Below, in pieces: positions 17,127 through 26,398 of a DNA stretch of 64,000 bases; the stretch's first letter is position 1; each line of letters opens with the position of its first letter. Source of the stretch: Cyclobacterium sp. (lineage in GTDB: Bacteria; Bacteroidota; Bacteroidia; Cytophagales; Cyclobacteriaceae); contig NZ_JABURL010000013.1 in the NCBI RefSeq assembly GCF_014762705.1, forward strand, positions 1-64,000. The letters are read 5' to 3'. The translations under genes were made by a program, and so were the position numbers. The notes under the pieces were generated by a model. The model was not told the origin of the DNA and did no database searches. It was given only the letters and a program-made list of their open reading frames with translations.

Positions 17127-18956
17127 TCAATCCTGCTTTTTTGCTGTCCCGGCCTGGCTGGCTTTTCTTCCGAAATGGGCCATCATCAAGATGGCACCGG
17201 CTGTACCGTCCATGGTGGGTTCATTGGTACTGTAATCCCCTACATCGTCCTGGTACACGACATGATTGTTTTGCAAATGGGCAAATTCATCCGGATCATT
17301 TAAAGTGAGGCCAAGCAGGCTGTCGTGGATGCTCCGGTAAATGGGGCCATCTACCAGCCCTCCCTGTATTTCGAGCCCCAGCATCACATAAACGCTGGTA
17401 TGTACATCATCGGGAGCCTCTCCCTTATCAGGCATTCCGGTAAACATGGAAGTGCCCCATGGGTTTCTGCCAAACAACCAGTCCCGCTGGGTAGTCAAAA
17501 AATGATGGTATTGGCTGTCACTACTCATTTTTTCATAAAGGATTACCTGCGTGATCAGACTGGTGAGCAGGTTATTGGAGCACCAGATAAAGGGCACTCC
17601 GATATGGAAGGGGTTTTGGGTGGCCCTTTTCAGCGTATTATCGATTCCTGCCTGGTAGTATCCTTCAAGGATTTGTTTAAAATCTGCCTCTACATGGCGG
17701 TGAAGGGCAAAATGACCCATATTGATAAACGGATAAAGTTGATAATGGGCTGCCGTATCTCTCACGGTCCATGCATCTTCGTTGCTGCTCATTAAAGCAT
17801 AAGCTTTGGCCTGTTCCAGGTAGGCGTTTTCACCGGTTAAGGCGAAAAGCTCCGCTGCCCCCCATTCCATATCGTCTGCCCAGGTCTCTTCATTGTACCG
17901 GTAGGGAGCTCCATAGGAATTTCCTTGCTGGTATCCTTCGTGCTCCCTACCCAGCCTGTAAAGTGAAATGGCTGCTTTCCTGCATTTTGCAGCATATAAG
18001 GGATCATTCAGGTGCTTCTCCCATATCCTGGCGGCAAGGGCCATGGCCGCAGCACTCCTTCCTGCCAGGTTGGCCAGACCTGTTGCCTGACTCTTGTATT
18101 TGCCCAGTCCCTGTGGTTTTCCTGTGGCCAGGTAAGCTGTCCGGTAGCTGTTTTCTCCCCAGCCATAATCTGAATTATCCTGGTTGGGTATTTTAAATCC
18201 CCTGTGGTCCCGGTCGTCTGCTACCTGGTGAAAAAGCAGATCAGGACCAGCATGCATTTTATGGATCCAATCCAGGCCCCACTTTGCTTCATCCAATACA
18301 TCCGGGATACCATTGCTGCCGGCCTGCCCCAATGCATTGTAGGCATCGGCAAACTTTTCCGGGTACAAGTCAAAAGCCATTAACATATGGGCAGTGGCAT
18401 AACTCCCGGTGATCAGGTATTTGAGCTGATCTCCGGCATCATGCCAGCCACCACTGAGGTCCACATAGGTACTGTCAGGCATGGGACCATAAAAACTGCG
18501 CCCATCTTTTTCATGACAGACCATGTCCAGAATGGGATTGTATCCGCAGCGTTGCTGCCGCATAAAAGTCAGTAAGGTTTCCTGATGATGAGCATAAGCC
18601 TCCGGACCAATTTTAAATGAAGCAGATTGTCGGAGGGATTTTTTGGTTTGCAGGTAATATTCCCCCGGCCTGGTGAAAGATGTAAAATTGAGGGTATAAT
18701 AAAAATCAAAATTACCCCAGTTAGCTGTTTTTCTTCTTTCTGGTTTAAATGCCATGATGACCTCATCATCAGCTGATCGAATGAGCTGCACTGGCTCCCG
18801 AACAGGTGAATGGCTGAAAATCAGGGCTTCTTTTTCATCATTGGCCAAATAGCCCAACTGATTGACCCTAAGGTAAACATCCGCCTGCCCATATCCTTCG
18901 ACCACCTGGCTCATCCCCCAAATGACAATCAAAAAACTCCTTAATACTGTCTTCAT
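17127..18956 (-). CDS. GH9-family glycoside hydrolase (endoglucanase-like), secreted
   Basis: About 609 aa from ATG 18956 (MKTVLRSFLIVIWGMSQVVE, a signal peptide ending at GYGQA); the ORF also has an ATG 7 codons earlier. The N-terminal Ig-like cellulase domain (DVYLRVNQLGYLANDEKEAL) precedes the (alpha/alpha)6 barrel. Catalytic markers are GGWHDAGDQLKYLITGSY (the Asp pair), DWLFGRNPWGTSM, and YSTNEPTMDGTAGA carrying the acid Glu. Acts on beta-1,4-glucan or a related beta-glucan in the periplasm or outside the cell. It is not linked to a SusCD pair here; the nearest lies 37 kb away. Confidence 0.92.
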   Translation of the reverse strand: MKTVLRSFLIVIWGMSQVVEGYGQADVYLRVNQLGYLANDEKEALIFSHSPVREPVQLIRSADDEVIMAFKPERRKTANWGNFDFYYTLNFTSFTRPGEYYLQTKKSLRQSASFKIGPEAYAHHQETLLTFMRQQRCGYNPILDMVCHEKDGRSFYGPMPDSTYVDLSGGWHDAGDQLKYLITGSYATAHMLMAFDLYPEKFADAYNALGQAGSNGIPDVLDEAKWGLDWIHKMHAGPDLLFHQVADDRDHRGFKIPNQDNSDYGWGENSYRTAYLATGKPQGLGKYKSQATGLANLAGRSAAAMALAARIWEKHLNDPLYAAKCRKAAISLYRLGREHEGYQQGNSYGAPYRYNEETWADDMEWGAAELFALTGENAYLEQAKAYALMSSNEDAWTVRDTAAHYQLYPFINMGHFALHRHVEADFKQILEGYYQAGIDNTLKRATQNPFHIGVPFIWCSNNLLTSLITQVILYEKMSSDSQYHHFLTTQRDWLFGRNPWGTSMFTGMPDKGEAPDDVHTSVYVMLGLEIQGGLVDGPIYRSIHDSLLGLTLNDPDEFAHLQNNHVVYQDDVGDYSTNEPTMDGTAGAILMMAHFGRKASQAGTAKKQD

Positions 18957-19143
18957 AGTAGTGATATAAAATTTCAAAACCGAAATTAAAAAATTTGATC
19001 CGTTATTTGTTTAAAAGGATTAAAATCGACTAAATATCCCTTTCGGGCATGCGTTTTTTGTGATTAAAATCTTATGTATTCCATTCTTTTTTGAATGGTT
19101 CAATGAATTCTGCCATTCTATTTTTATTATTGTAGGATTTTCT

Positions 19144-21216
19144 ATGGTAAAACCACCCAACATAGCACGGAGCAAAATTTATATCCTGCTGACCATCATG
19201 TCATGGTTTGCTTTGTTATTTGTGGACCTGGTAAGGATTTTTGGTGAAATTAACCAGATGGAGGGAGTGATCAAAAGGGAAATCACCTGGATTCTGGAGA
19301 TTATTTTTTTTATTTTACTTTATCTCTTCTTCAATAATTCCATCAATAAAAAGGAAAACAGCAATTTTCTCAACCTGATATGGAGGGCAGCCTCTACCGG
19401 TTTGATTGCTACAGGTACCTCATTTCTCATCATTTACTTTTACTACATTCTTCAGGATACACGGCTTTCGGACGACCCCCTTTTAAGGAATTTTTTCTAT
19501 CATGTAAATTTTGCCTTGACAGCGATCTTTCTTATTTCCACGGCACTACTTTGGAAACACCTGATTCTTTACCAAAAAAACAAAGCGGTCGTACAGCAAT
19601 GGCAGGCCTATGAAGTGATTTTATTGATCAGTATGTTTTTCGTACTGATCAATCAGGAAAGCTTCAACTATGGCTTTATGTTTGGTTTGATTTTTCTCAT
19701 TATTTATGGTGTCATTTTATCGGTAAACCTTAAATGGATACCTTACCTGACCTTCAGGGAGAAATGGAAGTCTATTTTGTTTCTTGCCATTATTGTATTC
19801 TCTACGGTTTACCTGTTGGTTCAGTTGGTTTCCTATACCCAGAAGAACGTCCATTTTGTCAACCTGAGCGAAAACCTATTTTTACTTGGACTTTTTGCTT
19901 TTGTGCTGATATATGCGGTATTCAGCTTTTTGGTCACATTATTTAACCTACCCACCTCCTCGGTTTTCGAACAAAAGTTGACCGAGGCCATTAGTTTCCA
20001 AAAATTGAGTCAGTCCATACAGCCTGGTGAAAATGAGGATCAGGTTTTGGACATATTAATGGACAGCTGCATGAGTGCTGCCTATGTGGATGCGGCCTGG
20101 CTGGATTTACATGCCGATGAGGAAGACCGCAGGACTGGGACGGTACTTTATCAGAAATTTATCAGCAATGGAGAAAGACAGGAAATCATGGACCTGCTGA
20201 AAAAAACAGAGCCCTTTTCCGCATATCTAAAAAGTCAGACAGATGCCAGAATCGAGTATTTATATGGAAAAATATCTCATGAAATTTTTCAATCCGTTCT
20301 GATCATGCCTGTCAGGGCCAATAAAAAGATTTTGGGTGATATGTTTTTGCTCAAAGAGGTAAAGGATGGGTTCAATAAGGAAATGATCAATATCATTTCC
20401 ACATTTGTTGGCCAGACCTCCATATCCATAGAGAATTATCGTCTGCTCAATGAGGCCATCAAAAACGAAAGGTATCGGGAGGAGCTTGAAATCGCCCAGC
20501 GCGTACAAAGAAGTTTGTTGCCTTCTGCCTTGCACCACAATAGATGCTTTGAAATTGACGGTTTCTCTGCGGCGGCGGATGAAGTAGGTGGGGACTATTA
20601 CGAAACTTTCAGGTTTGACCAGGATAATTTTGCCTTGATCATTGGGGATGTTTCAGGCAAAGGCACCTCAGCGGCATTCAACATGTCGCAGATGAAGGGG
20701 GTATTCCATAGCCTGGTGCAGTTGAACTTCAGTCCCAAGGTTTTTTTATCCAAAGCCAACAGTGCCCTGAGCCGTTGTCTGGAAAAAAACAATTTTATCA
20801 CTACCACGTATTACACGGTCAATACCAAAGAAAAAACAATCCACTTTGCCCGGGCCGGACATTGTCCCACCCTTTATTTTGACAAAGGGAATAATACCTG
20901 TAGGTTTTTGGATATCAAGGGAATGGGATTGGGTATCGTCAGGAACGATACCTTTGATCAATACCTGGAAGAGGGGACTATGGTCTACCATCCCGGAGAT
21001 GTAATGGTCATGTACACAGATGGGATTGTGGAAGCAAAAAATAAAAATGGGGAAGAGTTTGGTTATGAAAATCTACGGTTACTCCTGAGCTCTATTTATG
21101 AATTGCCTGCACATGAGATCCGTATAAAAATTATCGAAGAGGTTTACTCCTTTGTGGGTAAGGAAACCCTTCCAGACGATGACTATTCATTGTTGGTGAT
21201 CAAATTTAAAGCATGA
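19144..21216 (+). CDS. Membrane-bound PP2C-type (SpoIIE) serine phosphatase with GAF domain
   Basis: RsbU/SpoIIE-type phosphatase of a partner-switching pathway, about 690 aa from ATG 19144 (MVKPPNIARSKIYI); upstream the frame is open from GTG 19060. The N-terminal third has about seven hydrophobic segments. A GAF-like domain spans about 290-450 (VLIMPVRANKKILGDMFLLK). A linker (EELEIAQRVQRSLLPSALHH) leads into the PP2C domain with DEVGGDYYETF, ALIIGDVSGKGTSAAFNMSQ, ARAGHCPTLYF, VMVMYTDGIVEAKN and LPDDDYSLLVI, containing the metal-binding Asp residues. It would dephosphorylate the STAS protein encoded 31 bp downstream. Confidence 0.93.
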   Translation: MVKPPNIARSKIYILLTIMSWFALLFVDLVRIFGEINQMEGVIKREITWILEIIFFILLYLFFNNSINKKENSNFLNLIWRAASTGLIATGTSFLIIYFYYILQDTRLSDDPLLRNFFYHVNFALTAIFLISTALLWKHLILYQKNKAVVQQWQAYEVILLISMFFVLINQESFNYGFMFGLIFLIIYGVILSVNLKWIPYLTFREKWKSILFLAIIVFSTVYLLVQLVSYTQKNVHFVNLSENLFLLGLFAFVLIYAVFSFLVTLFNLPTSSVFEQKLTEAISFQKLSQSIQPGENEDQVLDILMDSCMSAAYVDAAWLDLHADEEDRRTGTVLYQKFISNGERQEIMDLLKKTEPFSAYLKSQTDARIEYLYGKISHEIFQSVLIMPVRANKKILGDMFLLKEVKDGFNKEMINIISTFVGQTSISIENYRLLNEAIKNERYREELEIAQRVQRSLLPSALHHNRCFEIDGFSAAADEVGGDYYETFRFDQDNFALIIGDVSGKGTSAAFNMSQMKGVFHSLVQLNFSPKVFLSKANSALSRCLEKNNFITTTYYTVNTKEKTIHFARAGHCPTLYFDKGNNTCRFLDIKGMGLGIVRNDTFDQYLEEGTMVYHPGDVMVMYTDGIVEAKNKNGEEFGYENLRLLLSSIYELPAHEIRIKIIEEVYSFVGKETLPDDDYSLLVIKFKA

Positions 21217-21247
21217 ACTTAAAAAAAAATAAAGCGTATAACTGGGT

Positions 21248-21592
21248 ATGTTGTCAATCAATAAAGCGTCTGAACGAGATCATCTGGTAATTGCATTGAA
21301 TGGAGAGGTGGATGCCAGTAATTCTGTGGAATTGGACGAGGTGATTCAAGAGGCAATTGCAGAAAATGCACACAAAATCCTGTTGGATGGCAGTGAGCTG
21401 GAGTATATTTCTTCCGCCGGCCTGGGGGTTTTCATGTCCTATCTGGAAGATTTCAATGAAAAACAGGTTACGTTTGTAATTTTCGGACTGAATGAAAAAA
21501 TATTGAATGTGTTCCATATTCTTGGACTTGATCAACTGATTAGTATCAAAAATACCAGAGAGGAAGCCGAACAAGCGCTTTATGAAGCATGA
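21248..21592 (+). CDS. STAS-domain anti-sigma factor antagonist
   Basis: RsbV/SpoIIAA-like single-domain protein, 114 aa. The core ILLDGSELEYISSAGLGVFM carries the Ser-Ser-Ala-Gly motif whose serine is the phosphorylation site. When dephosphorylated by the upstream phosphatase it should bind the downstream kinase and release that kinase's target. The gene overlaps the kinase gene by 11 nt, indicating fixed stoichiometry. Confidence 0.93.
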   Translation: MLSINKASERDHLVIALNGEVDASNSVELDEVIQEAIAENAHKILLDGSELEYISSAGLGVFMSYLEDFNEKQVTFVIFGLNEKILNVFHILGLDQLISIKNTREEAEQALYEA

Positions 21593-21998
21593 ATTGAAGC
21601 TATACTGCGAGAAAAGCCGGTTGGCGGAACTGAGGGTCTTTTTATCCGGAATATTATCAGCCAGTGGTTTGAATGAAATCACCCAGAATCAATTGATACT
21701 GGCAGTGGAAGAAGTCTGTGCTAACCTGATCATTCATTCTCATGATTGTAATCCCCTCAATCATATAGAACTGGAAGTAAATATCAATCAGGATACGATC
21801 ATTTTTGAAATCAGGGATTCGGGAAAAGCCTTCAACATTATTGAGTACAAGTCACCTGAAATCAATGCGGTGATCAAGGAAAAACGGAAAGGTGGCCTGG
21901 GCTTGCTCCTGGTCAGAAAAATCATGGATAAAATTGAATTTGAAACAGATCCTTCCTTCAATACCTGCCGCCTGATCAAAAGGCTGAAATCCAAATAA
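21582..21998 (+). CDS. RsbW-like serine kinase / anti-sigma factor (HATPase)
   Basis: GHKL ATPase of the anti-sigma-factor kinase type, 138 aa. N-box LAVEEVCANLIIHSHD, G1-box EIRDSGKAFNI and G2-box RKGGLGLLLVRKIMDK are all present. It should phosphorylate the STAS protein encoded just upstream and hold a downstream target. No sigma factor gene sits next to it, so the output is unknown; in Bacteroidota such modules do not necessarily control a sigma factor. Confidence 0.92.
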   Translation: MKHELKLYCEKSRLAELRVFLSGILSASGLNEITQNQLILAVEEVCANLIIHSHDCNPLNHIELEVNINQDTIIFEIRDSGKAFNIIEYKSPEINAVIKEKRKGGLGLLLVRKIMDKIEFETDPSFNTCRLIKRLKSK

Positions 21999-22087
21999 AT
22001 GTTAAATCCCTTTACTTATCCACAGCTTCTTCCTGTATTGTGGGGTAAAATTCGTAACATTGCAGCCTAATTTCTATCCATTGTCCT

Positions 22088-24091
22088 ATGAATTTGAAGC
22101 ACATATATTTCCTTTTTTTGGGAATTTTATCTGCAAGCGCGGTTCAGGTTGCTGATCAAGGCATGGAAAATCCATCCCAGAGCGACTACCTCCTTAAAAT
22201 AGGTGATGCAAGCTCGGATGAGGAAGAGTTTTTATACATATTGAATAAAAACCGCCAAAGGTCCGAAGCAGCACTGTCCAGAGCGGATTTTGATGAAAAT
22301 TTTGAGCTGTTTGTCAATTATAAGCTCAAAGTCAAATATGCCATGGATATGGGTCTGGACAAATCACCGGAATTCCGTGATGAATTTGCCTCTTTCAAGG
22401 CCGATATCATCAAGCCCTACCTCCAGGAAAACAGGCTGGAGGAGGGTGAAATGCGAAAGGTATATGAGCGCATGCAGGAGGTGGTGAAAGCCAGCCATAT
22501 CTTGCTGCAATTCCCGCCCAATGCCAGTAAGGAGGATTCCCTTGCTGTTTTCAGGATGGCTCAAAAACTAAAAGCCGATGCGGAGAATGGCGCAGATTTC
22601 AGCCAATTGGCCATGGAATATTCAGAGGACCCTTCAGCACAGAGCAACAAAGGCAATTTGGGTTATTTTACTGCGCTGCAGATGGTTTTGCCATTTGAGG
22701 AAGCAGCCTTTAACCTTTCAGTCGGTGAAATTTCAGATCCTGTTTTGTCCGATTTCGGCTATCATGTGATCCGGCTGGAAGAGCGGAATAGAAATCCAGG
22801 GCAAATCAGGGTTTCCCACATATTGATCCGTACGGAAGCAGATCAAGCGGAAAGTGAAAACCTGGCAGAGAAAAAAATTACCGAATTGTACCACACCTTA
22901 CTGGCTGATCCGGACCAATGGCCCGATCTGGTGGCAACCTATTCGGAAGATCAGGGCAGTAAGTCTGAACAAGGGCTGATCCCCTGGTTTGGCGTGGGTG
23001 CGATTGTTCCTGAGTTTGAAAAAGCTGCCTTTTCTCTGGAAAAAGAAGGTGATTTCAGCCCTCCCGTTAAAACAGAATACGGGTACCACCTCATCCGCCT
23101 GGAAGGCAACCGACCCATTCCTCCGTTTGAGGAAGTAAAGCCGATGATCCGGTCAAAGATTCTACGGGAAAATAAATCAGAGATGATCCGGACCAGGGTC
23201 CTTGACCTGCAAAAAGACCTGTTGCATGTTGCGGAAAATGAAACCCTTCTGGCTGGGCTTGAGCAGGTGTTTGCTGCCTTTCAGGAAATACCTGTAAATG
23301 ATCTTTTCAACAAACTATCCGAGCCGGAATGGAGCAGCGATTTTCTGATCCGATCTGACTGGAAAACGGCCGGGCTCCAGCATTTTATCTCTTATCTGCA
23401 ATCAAACTTCTCAGATACCACTATACCTTTGAAATCGACCTTTGAGGAAAGTTACACCAATTATTTACAGGATTTGTTGGCAGGCTGGGAAGAGGAGTAC
23501 CTTTATGCCCACAATCCCGAATACCGGCAATTGATCAACGAGTACAAAAATGGCATGTTGCTTTTTGAATTGATGAACCGGGAGGTTTGGCAAAAAGCAG
23601 TGGAAGACACCACTGGTCAACAGGAATATTTCCGGGAAAACAAGCATAACTACCTGTGGGAAGAGCGCATTCCCGCCCTGATACTCAAAGCTAAGGCGGA
23701 CAAAAACCTTTCGGAGGTCAGCCATTGGCTTTCGGCCAGGAGCTATGATCCCGAATTGGAAACAACATTGAAAGAAAAATTCCTTCAGGATGACCCATTG
23801 TTGTTTACCTTTGAGCAAAAGGAATTTGAAATCCAAAAAAACGAACTGTTGGCTTCACTGGATGTGGAACAATCTTTTCACCAAATCAAGCGGAACGGAG
23901 AAAGTGTCCTGATTTTATTGGGGGAGACCATTCCTTCGGCTCCCAAGAAATTTGAAGAAACCAGGGGGAAATTGATTCAGGATTACCAGCAATACCTGGA
24001 AAACGAGCTACTTACACGCTTAAAAGAAAAATATACCATCCAAATCAATGAGGATGAAAAAGATAAAATATACCGGTCCCTTGAAAAATAA
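22088..24091 (+). CDS. Periplasmic peptidyl-prolyl isomerase with two parvulin domains
   Basis: A 667-aa exported SurA-like protein and the first gene of a three-gene chaperone operon. Weak signal peptide (MNLKHIYFLFLGILSASAVQV). A SurA-N helical region lies at about 40-120, parvulin domain 1 at about 130-235 (VVKASHILLQFPPNASKED, LGYFTALQMVLPFEEAAFNL) and parvulin domain 2 at about 240-345 (IRVSHILIRTEADQAESENL, WFGVGAIVPEFEKAAFSL). A long C-terminal helical segment of about 300 aa has no clear relative. It overlaps the next gene by 44 nt. Expected role is folding of outer-membrane proteins. Confidence 0.9.
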   Translation: MNLKHIYFLFLGILSASAVQVADQGMENPSQSDYLLKIGDASSDEEEFLYILNKNRQRSEAALSRADFDENFELFVNYKLKVKYAMDMGLDKSPEFRDEFASFKADIIKPYLQENRLEEGEMRKVYERMQEVVKASHILLQFPPNASKEDSLAVFRMAQKLKADAENGADFSQLAMEYSEDPSAQSNKGNLGYFTALQMVLPFEEAAFNLSVGEISDPVLSDFGYHVIRLEERNRNPGQIRVSHILIRTEADQAESENLAEKKITELYHTLLADPDQWPDLVATYSEDQGSKSEQGLIPWFGVGAIVPEFEKAAFSLEKEGDFSPPVKTEYGYHLIRLEGNRPIPPFEEVKPMIRSKILRENKSEMIRTRVLDLQKDLLHVAENETLLAGLEQVFAAFQEIPVNDLFNKLSEPEWSSDFLIRSDWKTAGLQHFISYLQSNFSDTTIPLKSTFEESYTNYLQDLLAGWEEEYLYAHNPEYRQLINEYKNGMLLFELMNREVWQKAVEDTTGQQEYFRENKHNYLWEERIPALILKAKADKNLSEVSHWLSARSYDPELETTLKEKFLQDDPLLFTFEQKEFEIQKNELLASLDVEQSFHQIKRNGESVLILLGETIPSAPKKFEETRGKLIQDYQQYLENELLTRLKEKYTIQINEDEKDKIYRSLEK

Positions 24092-24950
24092 AGCCTTAAT
24101 AGCCCTTTGCAGTTTGCTTTTTATGGCTTCCTGTGATTTGTTCAGCATCAAAACTGAGGAAGAAGATCCGGACAACCCCATTGTCGCATCCGTGGGAACA
24201 GCCAATCTATACCTTGCTGATATAGACCATATCAGCAAAGAAATGACTACTACGCTTGATTCTGCTGAATTGGTGGGCAGGTACATCCAAAGTTGGGTCA
24301 AAAAGCAGTTGATGATCAAGGAGGCATCTCAAAATCTGACGCTGAATGAAGCAGAAATCAACCGGAAACTATTGGATTACCGATATGCGCTGATTGCCTA
24401 TGAATACGAGAAAAATTTTGTGGAAAAAACGCTGGATAGGGAAGTAACCCAGCCCGAAATACAAGCTTATTACGAAGCCAACAAAGAAAATTTCGCCTTG
24501 AAGGAAATCATTGTGCGAACCAATTTCATCAAACTGGAAAAATCACTCCCACAGAAAAGACAATTGGAGCGCTTGCTGAACAGCAATCAGGATGGGCAAA
24601 AGGAAGAACTAAAAGACTTTGCCATTCGTTATGCCAACAACTACTTTATCGAGGATTCGACTTGGATAAAATTTGATGACATTATCATCAATACTCCACT
24701 TACCCAAAACAATAACCAGGTTCAACTGCTCAGGAATGAAAAATTGATCAGCGTGGATGATGAAACGTATTCCTACTATTTCAAAATATTGGAATACCGT
24801 TTACGGGATCAGGTACCACCTCTGGAGTTTGTCAGAGACGAAATCTCCAAGATAATCGTTAACAAAAGGAGAGTGGAAATTGCAGAAAAATTAAAAAGAG
24901 ATATTTACAACAATGCACTTGAAAACAATGAGTTTACCATATATGATTGA
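24048..24950 (+). CDS. SurA-N-like lipoprotein of the parvulin operon
   Basis: A 300-aa lipoprotein (LIALCSLLFMASC, lipid Cys29 from the first Met; a second Met two codons on is equally possible). ASVGTANLYLADIDHISKEM, YIQSWVKKQLMIKEASQNL and EIQAYYEANKENFALKEI resemble the N-terminal chaperone region of SurA/PpiC proteins, but no parvulin catalytic domain is seen. It is encoded between, and overlapping, two genuine parvulins. Probably a chaperone subunit without isomerase activity. Confidence 0.8.
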   Translation: MRMKKIKYTGPLKNKALIALCSLLFMASCDLFSIKTEEEDPDNPIVASVGTANLYLADIDHISKEMTTTLDSAELVGRYIQSWVKKQLMIKEASQNLTLNEAEINRKLLDYRYALIAYEYEKNFVEKTLDREVTQPEIQAYYEANKENFALKEIIVRTNFIKLEKSLPQKRQLERLLNSNQDGQKEELKDFAIRYANNYFIEDSTWIKFDDIIINTPLTQNNNQVQLLRNEKLISVDDETYSYYFKILEYRLRDQVPPLEFVRDEISKIIVNKRRVEIAEKLKRDIYNNALENNEFTIYD

Positions 24951-26367
24951 ATGGGGAAGAAAGATTAGCCTCTTTTTGATTTTTGGCCTTATGTGTCAGC
25001 ATTTGGCCATTGCCCAGGATTCGGACAGTCCGGCAACCACTGCGGAACCGGAAACACCTGAAGAGAAACCCAGCGGGCAGGTACTGGATAAAATCATCGC
25101 CAAAGTGGACAATTACATCATTTTGGAATCAGACCTGCAAAAGGCTTATTTGGAGGCTGTTTCCCAGACCCAGCAGGGGATGGAAACACCCGACCGCTGC
25201 CAGATTTTCGAATCCCTGTTGATCAATAAATTGATGATGGCCAAATCTGAAATAGATTCGGTAGTTGTGTCGGAAGCAGAGGTGATCATACAAACAGACC
25301 AGCGGTTCAATATGGTGTTGCAGCAATTCGGAGGGGATGAAGAGACCCTGATCGAGGCCTATGGCAAAACAGGGGATCAGTTAAAAAGTGAAATTCAGGA
25401 AGCTGTCAAAGAACAAATGGTCGTGCAAAAAATGCAGGGAGTGATTACCGAAGGACTTGAAGTTTCTCCCAATGATGTGAGAAAATTTTTCGGCTCCATA
25501 CCCAATGATTCGCTGCCTTTTTTCTCTGCGGAAGTATCTGTTGGCCAGATTGTCAAAAAACCGGAAGTGAGTCAGGAGCAAAAAGACAAAGTGATAGAAC
25601 AACTGCTGTCTATAAAGGAAAGGATCCTGTCCGGTGAATCGGATTTTGCTACCATGGCACGGCAATATTCCATGGATCCCGGCTCTAAAGTTCAGGGTGG
25701 TGACCTGGGTTTTTTCAGGAGGGGAGAACTGGCTCCGGAATATGAAGCTACCGCCTATAGCTTGAAACAAGGGGAGATCAGTGATCCGGTGGAAACCATG
25801 TTTGGATTTCACATGATCCAGCTATTGGAAACCCGTGGCAATACCTTCAATACCAGGCATATACTGATTATACCTAGCCCGTCTGAAGATGATATCAAAA
25901 AAGCAGAAAGGTATCTGGACAGCCTACGCCAACAAATCGTTGATGAAAAAATAAGCTTTGCCAAAGCGGCGAAGGAAAACTCCGATGACAGGGAAACCTC
26001 TGATAATGGCGGGTTTTTTACCGATCCGGGAACGGGATCCAATAGGTTGACATTAAGAACATTGGAAGATCCGGTACTCTATTTTACCCTAGACAGCATG
26101 GAGATTGGGGAGATCACCCAGCCCATTAGGTATGAAAATCAGGATCCAAGAACCGGCAGATCAGAACCCGGAGTACGCATATTATACTATAAAGAGCGTT
26201 TTCCGGCCCATCGCGCCAATCTCTCTGATGATTATGAGAAATTAAAGGCAGCAGCCCGCCGGAAAAAGGAAGAAGAGATTTTATCCAATTGGTTTGTATT
26301 GGCCAAGGAAGAGGTGTTTATAGATATAGACCCGCAGTACGATCGCTGTGAAGTGTTGCAGGATTAA
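24943..26367 (+). CDS. surA: SurA-like peptidyl-prolyl isomerase
   Basis: A 474-aa periplasmic chaperone from ATG 24943, which overlaps the previous stop by 8 nt; the ORF opens at 24913. Signal peptide ISLFLIFGLMCQHLAIAQ. The chaperone N-domain starts at VLDKIIAKVDNYIILESDLQ (about residues 50-180). Two parvulin domains follow: about 185-295 (LGFFRRGELAPEYEATAYSL, MFGFHMIQLLE) and about 300-400 (FNTRHILIIPSPSEDDIKKA, NGGFFTDPGTGS). It guides unfolded outer-membrane proteins across the periplasm. Last gene of the operon. Confidence 0.9.
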   Translation: MIEWGRKISLFLIFGLMCQHLAIAQDSDSPATTAEPETPEEKPSGQVLDKIIAKVDNYIILESDLQKAYLEAVSQTQQGMETPDRCQIFESLLINKLMMAKSEIDSVVVSEAEVIIQTDQRFNMVLQQFGGDEETLIEAYGKTGDQLKSEIQEAVKEQMVVQKMQGVITEGLEVSPNDVRKFFGSIPNDSLPFFSAEVSVGQIVKKPEVSQEQKDKVIEQLLSIKERILSGESDFATMARQYSMDPGSKVQGGDLGFFRRGELAPEYEATAYSLKQGEISDPVETMFGFHMIQLLETRGNTFNTRHILIIPSPSEDDIKKAERYLDSLRQQIVDEKISFAKAAKENSDDRETSDNGGFFTDPGTGSNRLTLRTLEDPVLYFTLDSMEIGEITQPIRYENQDPRTGRSEPGVRILYYKERFPAHRANLSDDYEKLKAAARRKKEEEILSNWFVLAKEEVFIDIDPQYDRCEVLQD

Positions 26368-26398
26368 TTGAGCCAGGATATTTAGAATCTATCTAAGG

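Noticed and set aside
18387-18575. Short plus-strand ORFs within GH9
   Set aside because: Opposite-strand shadows of the hydrolase coding sequence.
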